From positions 731-48,457 of the forward strand of contig DGVM01000198.1 in assembly GCA_002395925.1 (NCBI GenBank): 47,727 nt of DNA, in the 5' to 3' direction. Position numbers and translations under genes: made by a program. Positions 41,276 through 47,727 of the stretch are shown here, in pieces. The stretch comes from Bacteroidales bacterium UBA4284 (GTDB lineage: Bacteria; Bacteroidota; Bacteroidia; Bacteroidales; UBA932). Every line of letters begins with the position of its first letter. Position 1 is the first letter of the stretch. Below the pieces are notes generated by a model, which worked only from the letters and a program-made list of their open reading frames with translations, did no database searches and had not been told where the DNA came from.

Positions 41276-42997
41276 ATGCTCGCGCGCGCCCGCATAATTC
41301 CCTTCGCTTTCCTGATGCTCTCCTGCACCGGGGAGCCGGCCGCGCCCGAAGTGCCCGCAGTACCCGCTGCGCCTGTCACCATCACAGCCGAACTGCCCGG
41401 TACCCGCACAGCCATCGGCCCCAAGGAAGGCGACGCCTGGCCCAACCGCTGGAGCGAGGGCGACGCCATCAGCATAAACGGCGTCGCTTCCGACCAACTC
41501 GGACCGGAGCAGGACGGCGCCTCCAAGGCATATTTCACCGTCAGCGGCATCCTGGCGCCGTACAAGGCAGGTTACCCGTCGGCGGCGTTCAGCAATTACT
41601 CCGACGGCAGCGCCACGGTCCGTATCGCCCCCGAGCAGACCTACGTCTTCGGCAGTTACGACCCCGCAGCATTCGTCATGACCGCCACCGCCACCGGCGA
41701 CAATATCGTTTTCACCCCCGCCGTAGCGCTGTTCCGTCTGACCGTCGATTGCGATCCGTCCGTCAGAATCAGGTCCGTCAGGCTTGGCAGCACCAACTCC
41801 AACGTGGCCGTATCCGGCACCTTCACCACCGACTTCAGAACTCTCAAGCCCACCGGAGGCTATCGCAACTACGTAACGGTCAGCTCCCAGGAAGGCATAC
41901 CGGGCGGCGCCCCCATCACCTTCGCCATCGCTCCCTGCGACTTCTCCATTTCCGGGCTCCAGCTCGAAATAATCTTCTCCGACGGCACCAGGATGGCCCG
42001 CAGCGCCACCCCTTCAAAGTCATACAAGGCCGGAATGATGTACACGACATCCGTCAAACCCGTTGAGCCCGCCCGGATCAAAGTCGCCTACTACAATATC
42101 CTGAGGCCGGAAAAACGCTCGCAGGACGCTTTGCTGCTGACCAATGAGGTGACGTACAATGCGCTCGGAAGGTCCATACTCGCCACCGGCGCAGACCTTA
42201 TCGGCTTCGGGGAACTCGACCCCGGCGCTCTCCCGGGCGGTTTCGCCGACCTGAGTGCCGTCGCCTCGCAGGCCGGTTACACATGGAAACTCGACTGGCC
42301 CAACGACATCTCCCGTTCGTACCACTGGGGCTGGAACTACAGCGCCACCTGCGCTTATTCCAACGGTTTCGCTTACAATCCTTCCGTACTCCGGCTGGAA
42401 GACAGCGGCTACGTGTGGCTGCAGAAGAATGGCACCGATACATATTCCAGCGCCAGAAGCGCCTATGAGAAGGCCGGCAGCCCCGAACGTACGGTGGTCT
42501 GGGCGCGGTTCACGCATATTTTGAGCGGCGCCGGATTCTGGTTCTTCGTCACCCATCTTCCCACTGCAAGCCAGGGGGGAGGGGAGAATATGGCAGGCGG
42601 CGTGAATGCTTTCACTGCAGAAAAGGCGGGCGACGCCCCCAGCATCCTCGCCGGCGACCTCAACAGTGCCGACAGCGACGTCGACGGCTCCAACAGCGCC
42701 CCCATCAGGATACTCATGCAGCAGTGGACCGACACCTACGACTCCGCTGCCAAGGCCGGCGGCCTGGGGGACTGCGACACATACAACGGCACCCTGAGCG
42801 GATCCTCGGAGTCCTACTATTACACCTGGAAGACATTTACCAAGAATCGTCCCGACCGGAGGCTCGACCATATCATGACCCGCGGAGAGCTCGAGGCCAT
42901 CTCCTACACGACGGTGCGCACTACTTTTTCCTACGGCGGAAAGGTCTGGTGCCCCTCGGACCACCTGCCGGTAGTTGCGACAATTGTAATCAACTAA
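41276..42997 (+). CDS. Fimbrillin-like / EEP fusion lipoprotein, copy 3
   Basis: A 573-residue lipoprotein with a short signal peptide (L-M-L-S-C17). The fimbrillin-like module (about 25-262) has T-R-T-A-I-G, R-W-S-E-G-D-A-I-S-I-N-G-V and F-A-I-A-P. The EEP domain (about 268-573) has Y-Y-N-I-L, F-G-E-L, F-V-T-H-L-P, A-G-D-L-N-S, R-L-D-H-I-M and S-D-H-L-P-V-V; all key residues are kept. It is more diverged from copies 1 and 2 than they are from each other and GC-rich throughout. It starts 27 bases after copy 2 and is followed by small ORF 2. It is expected to be a surface-displayed phosphodiesterase. Confidence 0.87.
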   Translation: MLARARIIPFAFLMLSCTGEPAAPEVPAVPAAPVTITAELPGTRTAIGPKEGDAWPNRWSEGDAISINGVASDQLGPEQDGASKAYFTVSGILAPYKAGYPSAAFSNYSDGSATVRIAPEQTYVFGSYDPAAFVMTATATGDNIVFTPAVALFRLTVDCDPSVRIRSVRLGSTNSNVAVSGTFTTDFRTLKPTGGYRNYVTVSSQEGIPGGAPITFAIAPCDFSISGLQLEIIFSDGTRMARSATPSKSYKAGMMYTTSVKPVEPARIKVAYYNILRPEKRSQDALLLTNEVTYNALGRSILATGADLIGFGELDPGALPGGFADLSAVASQAGYTWKLDWPNDISRSYHWGWNYSATCAYSNGFAYNPSVLRLEDSGYVWLQKNGTDTYSSARSAYEKAGSPERTVVWARFTHILSGAGFWFFVTHLPTASQGGGENMAGGVNAFTAEKAGDAPSILAGDLNSADSDVDGSNSAPIRILMQQWTDTYDSAAKAGGLGDCDTYNGTLSGSSESYYYTWKTFTKNRPDRRLDHIMTRGELEAISYTTVRTTFSYGGKVWCPSDHLPVVATIVIN

Positions 42998-43017
42998 CAC
43001 TAAATACTTTTCATTTT

Positions 43018-43176
43018 ATGAAGAAAAAACCATTCAGCGCCACCGCCCTCCGGGAATACAGGGTCCCGGAGATGGAACTGGCTGTAATGTTCGCAGGGGG
43101 GACCCTCTGCGAGGCTTCCGGGAACCTTCCGGAAGTGCAAGAAGAAGATCCTGGATTTAGCGAGTGGGGGTTCTAA
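43018..43176 (+). CDS. Small ORF 2, 52-residue peptide with Y-x-x-P and L-C motifs
   Basis: A 52-residue peptide: basic start (M-K-K-K), Y-R-V-P-E-M at 14-19, hydrophobic middle (L-A-V-M-F-A-G-G), T-L-C-E-A-S at 29-34 and an acidic, aromatic end (E-W-G-F). It starts 20 bases after the copy 3 stop behind the leader ACTTTTCATTTT and stops 2 bases before the ATG of the next lipoprotein, which implies translational coupling. It shares its layout with small ORFs 1 and 3. No signal peptide is obvious. Function unknown. Confidence 0.75.
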   Translation: MKKKPFSATALREYRVPEMELAVMFAGGTLCEASGNLPEVQEEDPGFSEWGF

Positions 43177-43178
43177 CC

Positions 43179-46100
43179 ATGAGAAAGTTATTCGTACTTG
43201 CGGCCGCAGCCGCCCTCGCGCTCGTTTCCTGCAACGTCGAACAGGAAGTTGACGCCCCCGTCGTTCCCGCCGGCAAGACCGTAGTCTTCTCCGCGGAACT
43301 TACCCATACCCGTACCGCCCTCGGCGACAAGAACGGCTCCGCTTATCCTGTCTTGTGGAGCGCCGGAGACATCGTTTCCGTAAACGGAATCACTTCCTCG
43401 CCCATCGACAATTCATTCGCCGGCACTGCCAACGCCGAATTCACCGTCGAAGGTGTATCCGCTCCTTATTATGCCGCAGTTCCGTCTTCTGCCTTCTTTG
43501 ATTACAGTTCCGGCTTTGCGACGGTCAACCTTCCCGCAGAGCAGACCTGGGCGGAAGGCAGCTACGATCCGGCCGCTTACCTGCTTATCGGCAAGTCGAG
43601 CACGGAGAGCATTGCTTTCAATCCGTCGGTAGCGCTCTTCAGCCTTACTCCCGTTGAGAACAACGGCCTCAAGTTCAAATCCGTCAAGCTTCAGGCTCTC
43701 GATTCCAATATCCAGCTCGCCGGTGAGTTCGTTACCGACTTTGAGACCATGAGTCCGGGAATGAGCGGCACCGACTATGTTACCGTAAGTTCCGTCGACG
43801 GCGTGCCCGCAGGCAAACCTTTCATCCTTGCCTTCATGCCTGCGGACTTCTCCACAGAGGGATTTCGCATCATCATTACCGATGAGAACGGCGGCACCAT
43901 GACCCGCACCGCCAAGCCCAACAAGGCTTACGAGGCAGGCAAGATATACAGCGCCTCCATCAATTATGTTGCAGACGCTGCCGCCAGTATGACAATCACT
44001 GCCGAGGGCATCACAAGCTCCACCGCCGTCATCTGCTGGAACGAATCTCCGGACGACGCATACACCGTCAGCGTGTATTCGGATGCCGATTGCAGCAGCC
44101 TGCTCGACAGCTATGCCGTCAGTGCAGGAAACACCTGCTGGGGCGGAGCGGCACCGAGGTTCTGCATCAGCGGACTCACCTCCGGCACGACCTATTACGT
44201 GAAGGTTGTCGATCCCGACAACGCCAAGGAGAGCAATGTGCTTCCCGTCACCACCGCGGACTTCAACATCGTTGAGGTATCTTCAACGGAAGCGGCAGTG
44301 GGCGACGTGATCCTTGCCGAAGACTTCGGCGAACTCCGCTGGGACAGTGAACTGATCAACGGCGGCGTCGGCTATTTCCCTACTTCGCAGGATTTATTCT
44401 CCAACTCTGAGGCCGGTCAGTTCCTGCCGGTTGATACAAATATCGAGAAGGTGCTTGGCGGACAGTCCGCAGCGCTCGCCTCAAGCCGTCTTGCCCACTG
44501 GGCCCAGGGTGCAAACAACAATCTGTATATCCACCCCGGCTATGTCAAGATCGTTGGCAGCAAGAAGGTTACGCATATCGTGACGCCTGCCCTCAACAAC
44601 ATACCCGACGGCAAAGTTGCAACCCTTGAGATTGAAGTGACCGCGAGTGCATATTTCAGCGGCTCCAGCGCTTCCTTCTGCACTACCGACGCCGTCGTGG
44701 CCGTCCAGACCGGTGCGCTGAATGAACTGGTGGATGAGACCAAGACCAACACCCTCGATTTCACGAACAAATCCGCCATCACCCTGGATGAGGCAACAGC
44801 CTGGAAGACCTACAAGGCGACCCTCACAGGTGTAGTCAAGGGCAACCGCATTGCATTCGGTGCCGATGATGACGTCACCGGAAACGATGCCCGTATGAAC
44901 ATCAGCGACATCAAGATCAAGATTACGGCCCTCGACGACCCTGCACCTGCAACTGTTACGGCAAGCCTCAAGGCTGTTTCTTCCAGCACTGCCGCATTCA
45001 CCTGGACTTACGGTGGCGACGCCGCAGACGATATCGCCAAGCCTTACAAGGCCTCCCTTTACAGCGATGCTGCCTGCAGCAACCTTGTCGTGTCCCATTC
45101 ATTCGAGGCCGGTGCTTCCTGCTGGGACGGCAAGACTCCTTGCTTCTCATTCGGCGGTCTTGCTCCTTCCACAACCTATTGGCTCGTCGTTGAAGACACG
45201 GCAGATTCAGTAACGTCCGATCCTGTCAGCGCCACTACCGAGGCCTTCACGCCTGTGGATGCAACCACGGTGACCAACGCCGCAGTGGGTGATGTAATCC
45301 TCGCGGAGGACTTTTCCGAAATTGGCTGGGGCCCGGATGAATTTGCCGTAGCGGCAGGTTTCGTTCCTTCTCCCAAGACTCTGGCCGTTCCGCCCGGCGT
45401 AAGCCCTGCCGGTATTTTTACCACATACAGCAACACCGGCAACAGAATCTTCGGCAGCGGTGTCGACCTTGGCGACAGCCGCCTCTCCCGCGGCTGGGGC
45501 TTCTTCGGCAACAGCGCCGTGTATTTGAGGAACGCCTATCTGCGTATCGCTACCACTTCGAGCGGTGCCCGTACACACCTTGTAACTCCTGCCCTTTCCG
45601 GCATACCTGCGGGCAAACTTGCAACAATCGAGGTAACTGTTACCGCCACAAAGCACGAGTCGAATGAAAATGACGTTGCGGTGTTTGTGGAAAAAGGCCT
45701 CACAATGAACGGTACGACCGATACGAACAACAGTTCATACAGGAAGTACACCGGCGCTTCACTTTCCGACGGCCACGCACTTGGCATCACGACGGTGAAG
45801 GATTGGGCGACCAAGTCGGTGACCATTTCCAATGTCGATTCCGACTGCCAGCTTGTAATCGGCTCATACGAGAACATCAACACCAAGAACCGATTCAGCA
45901 TTTCCGACGTCAAGGTTACGATCACTGCCCTTGCCGACGATCCCGTGTTCAAGATCAAGGACGAAGCGACCTTCCAGGCATTCGTAAGCGAAGTTGCCGG
46001 AGGCAACAAGACCCTTGACGCTGAAGTCAAGGCCGATGTTGTCATTTCCTCTTCAGCTGCAGAGGCTTTCTCTTCCATTGAAGATTACGAGGGCACACTC

Positions 46101-47603
46101 AATGGTAACGGCTATACCATCAGCGGTCTCACCAAGCCCCTGTTCAACGACCTGAAGGGTACTGTCAAGGCCCTCACGCTCAACTCCGCGCTTAACATCA
46201 CTGCAGACCAGACTGATATCGGTATTCTTGCAAATATCGTCTCCGGAACCGTGACAGGCTGTACTTCCAAGGGAAGCGTGACGTTCAATGTCGCTGCAGG
46301 CGTTACCGGGGAGCACCGTATCGGCGGTCTCATCGGCTCTGTGGCCAGCAGCGGAGCAGAGGTTACCGACTGTACCAATGAGGCTTCCGTTACCAACTCC
46401 ACGGGCAACACCGGGGACGGAGAACTCTTTGTCGGCGGTCTGATAGGTTCGTTCTGGGGAACAGAATTCCATATAAGCGGCTGCGAAAACACCGGAGACA
46501 TTACCAATACTGCTTTCTGGGTGAAGACTATGTGCATTGGCGGTGTCATGGGCCAGGGCGGTAACGGAAGTTCTGCCTCATCAGATTTAACGATTGCTTC
46601 CTGCACCAACAGCGGAGCCGTCAGCAATTCCGGTTCTTCTGACGCTTCAATCGAGTTGGGCGGTATTTCCGGATTCGTACGCTTTGCCAAAATGACATCC
46701 CTCTCCAACAGCGGAGACATCAGCAACTCCGGTACGGCAAAGGAAAATGTCTGCATAGGCGGTCTGCTGGGATGGGTTGACAAGAACTGCACGATGAATG
46801 ATACCAAGGCCACCAACTCCGGATCTGTCACCAATTCCGGTTCGGGCAAACTTGTGTCCATAGGTGGTATCCTTGGAAGGAACTCGTTGGGCTACCTGAA
46901 TGCAACGGGTACTTCAAGCAACTATCTGACCAACAACGGCACGGTCAGTGACGAATCCTCCACCGACGCCGACGATCTTTCCATCGGCGGCATTGTGGGT
47001 TATACCACAACGGGCATAAAACTGCAATATGCCAGGAATTACGGTGAAATAAAGGTCCTTAATGGCACGCGTGACGCCGACGTCGAAATCGGCGGCGTTG
47101 CCGGATGGCTGAATAACGGCTCGCTGAACGTGAACAACTGCAGGAATTACGGCGACATCACCGTGTCATCCACCATTAACGGCAGCTTGTTTGCGGGCGG
47201 AATCGTCGGTCTGTTTAACGTCGGACATACAACGGACAAGTATAATCTGGTTTTCGAAGCTACCATTGATACACATCTTGCAACGGTCTCCGGAGAGAAT
47301 TACACCGCAGGCCTGTTCGGTGCTCACTCCGGCACAGGAAAAGCTACATATCTTTTCAATGGCCTTAAATTCAATGGCACCGTCTATGGAAACAAGACCA
47401 AGACCGGTCTCCTTTGCAACAGCAGGAACGCAGAATCCACCGTTACCTTCAAGGGCTCTTGCAAGATTGCTCCCGGCTCTGTCAGGAGAGACAACAATAA
47501 CAATGATACCGTTAACAGCGACAGCGACCTGACGATGGATATCATCTGCGGATACCTTGGATCCGGCTCGTCCGTCAGTGGAGTTTCGGTTGAAGCTTAT
47601 TAA
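43179..47603 (+). CDS. Giant fimbrillin-like / FN3 / jelly-roll / GLUG lipoprotein
   Basis: A 1474-residue lipoprotein (Cys18). Domains in order: fimbrillin-like module (about 25-265, V-L-W-S-A-G-D-I-V-S-V-N-G); fibronectin III-like (about 270-365); jelly-roll-like (about 373-585, V-G-D-V-I-L-A-E-D-F-G); a second fibronectin III-like (about 589-690) and second jelly-roll-like (about 702-919, V-G-D-V-I-L-A-E-D-F-S); then about 10 GLUG-type units (about 923-1450). The FN3 and jelly-roll pair also closes the protein at 29855-31780, and the GLUG start (A-T-F-Q-x-F-V-S-x-V-A-G-G-N-K-T-L) is nearly the same as in GLUG gene 1. Probably a surface adhesin or ligand-binding rod. It starts 2 bases after small ORF 2. 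Confidence 0.87.
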   Translation: MRKLFVLAAAAALALVSCNVEQEVDAPVVPAGKTVVFSAELTHTRTALGDKNGSAYPVLWSAGDIVSVNGITSSPIDNSFAGTANAEFTVEGVSAPYYAAVPSSAFFDYSSGFATVNLPAEQTWAEGSYDPAAYLLIGKSSTESIAFNPSVALFSLTPVENNGLKFKSVKLQALDSNIQLAGEFVTDFETMSPGMSGTDYVTVSSVDGVPAGKPFILAFMPADFSTEGFRIIITDENGGTMTRTAKPNKAYEAGKIYSASINYVADAAASMTITAEGITSSTAVICWNESPDDAYTVSVYSDADCSSLLDSYAVSAGNTCWGGAAPRFCISGLTSGTTYYVKVVDPDNAKESNVLPVTTADFNIVEVSSTEAAVGDVILAEDFGELRWDSELINGGVGYFPTSQDLFSNSEAGQFLPVDTNIEKVLGGQSAALASSRLAHWAQGANNNLYIHPGYVKIVGSKKVTHIVTPALNNIPDGKVATLEIEVTASAYFSGSSASFCTTDAVVAVQTGALNELVDETKTNTLDFTNKSAITLDEATAWKTYKATLTGVVKGNRIAFGADDDVTGNDARMNISDIKIKITALDDPAPATVTASLKAVSSSTAAFTWTYGGDAADDIAKPYKASLYSDAACSNLVVSHSFEAGASCWDGKTPCFSFGGLAPSTTYWLVVEDTADSVTSDPVSATTEAFTPVDATTVTNAAVGDVILAEDFSEIGWGPDEFAVAAGFVPSPKTLAVPPGVSPAGIFTTYSNTGNRIFGSGVDLGDSRLSRGWGFFGNSAVYLRNAYLRIATTSSGARTHLVTPALSGIPAGKLATIEVTVTATKHESNENDVAVFVEKGLTMNGTTDTNNSSYRKYTGASLSDGHALGITTVKDWATKSVTISNVDSDCQLVIGSYENINTKNRFSISDVKVTITALADDPVFKIKDEATFQAFVSEVAGGNKTLDAEVKADVVISSSAAEAFSSIEDYEGTLNGNGYTISGLTKPLFNDLKGTVKALTLNSALNITADQTDIGILANIVSGTVTGCTSKGSVTFNVAAGVTGEHRIGGLIGSVASSGAEVTDCTNEASVTNSTGNTGDGELFVGGLIGSFWGTEFHISGCENTGDITNTAFWVKTMCIGGVMGQGGNGSSASSDLTIASCTNSGAVSNSGSSDASIELGGISGFVRFAKMTSLSNSGDISNSGTAKENVCIGGLLGWVDKNCTMNDTKATNSGSVTNSGSGKLVSIGGILGRNSLGYLNATGTSSNYLTNNGTVSDESSTDADDLSIGGIVGYTTTGIKLQYARNYGEIKVLNGTRDADVEIGGVAGWLNNGSLNVNNCRNYGDITVSSTINGSLFAGGIVGLFNVGHTTDKYNLVFEATIDTHLATVSGENYTAGLFGAHSGTGKATYLFNGLKFNGTVYGNKTKTGLLCNSRNAESTVTFKGSCKIAPGSVRRDNNNNDTVNSDSDLTMDIICGYLGSGSSVSGVSVEAY

Positions 47604-47617
47604 TTGACCCTATTTTG

Positions 47618-47651
47618 CCCCAGGCGCCCCGACCGGCGCCCGGGGTCCCAA
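47618..47651 (+). terminator. GC hairpin after GLUG gene 2 (copy B)
   Basis: CCCC-A-GGCGCC (47618-47628), 6-base loop and GGCGCC-C-GGGG (47635-47645), then TCCCAA. It repeats copy A at 38284-38318 almost exactly, 14 bases after the stop codon. Confidence 0.6.
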
Positions 47652-47665
47652 CATACATTTACGAT

Positions 47666-47727
47666 ATGACAGATGTGGAACACAGGGGCTATGCCGCCCC
47701 GGAAATGGATCAGGTGGAATTTCCGCT
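47666..47727 (+). CDS. Small ORF 3 (start only, cut by window edge)
   Basis: An open frame from the ATG at 47666 to the end: M-T-D-V-E-H-R-G-Y-A-A-P-E-M-D-Q, matching the Y-x-x-P-E-M of small ORF 2 in sequence and position (about residue 9). It follows the hairpin after GLUG gene 2 and probably precedes another surface lipoprotein gene outside the window. Only 20 codons are visible, so the call leans on the match with the other two. Confidence 0.55.
   Translation, partial: MTDVEHRGYAAPEMDQVEFP

Overview
The window looks like a chromosomal segment of a moderately GC-rich member of the Bacteroidota, probably Bacteroidales. Signs of this are: promoters of the Bacteroidota type (TTTG or TTG, a spacer of about 19-20 bases, then TAnnTTTG) in front of rplC, the first sigma gene and a two-gene cassette; a SusC/SusD pair; many lipoproteins with a Cys at residue 16-21; BACON, DUF5689, DUF4249 and fimbrillin-like domains; a two-subunit transketolase; and STN-containing TonB receptors with FecR. 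Genus and species cannot be told from the sequence alone. I saw no tRNA, rRNA, CRISPR array, integrase or transposase.

Positions 1-18,600 are mostly conserved genes: the start of rplC (L3); an ECF sigma factor facing a FecR / TonB receptor / DUF4249 lipoprotein operon; a nadE - aminopeptidase P - coiled-coil membrane protein - hemW operon; a lepA - ECF sigma - small membrane protein - Spy/CpxP-like operon; divergently, the two transketolase subunits with a small membrane protein; then a GH31 glycosidase with a VOC-fold lipoprotein.

Positions 18,700-47,727 form a large accessory region read entirely left to right. A membrane-anchored DUF6377-type regulator is followed by palindromes that could be operators. 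Next comes a probable operon: a secreted endonuclease/exonuclease/phosphatase (EEP) enzyme, a lipoprotein, SusC, SusD, a BACON lipoprotein, a BACON-DUF5689 lipoprotein and an Ig/FN3/jelly-roll-like lipoprotein. After a 44-residue small ORF come five large lipoproteins sharing one fimbrillin-like N-terminal module: three carry a C-terminal EEP domain and two end in GLUG-type repeats. I infer a cell-surface system that binds, cuts and imports a phosphoester-containing polymer or ligand. Extracellular nucleic acid is one candidate, given EEP plus the OB-like DUF5689; phospholipid or inositol phosphate are others.

Three structural features stand out. (i) Small ORFs of 44 and 52 codons, plus a third cut by the window edge, share a Y-x-x-P start and, where visible, an L-C core, and lie just before surface-lipoprotein genes. 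(ii) An AT-rich two-gene cassette (DUF5678-like protein plus retropepsin-like aspartic protease) is enclosed by a perfect 17-bp inverted repeat and sits between the adhesin-like genes. (iii) A near-identical 34-base hairpin follows each GLUG gene. One of the three fimbrillin-EEP fusions has Gln where the other two have the expected catalytic His.
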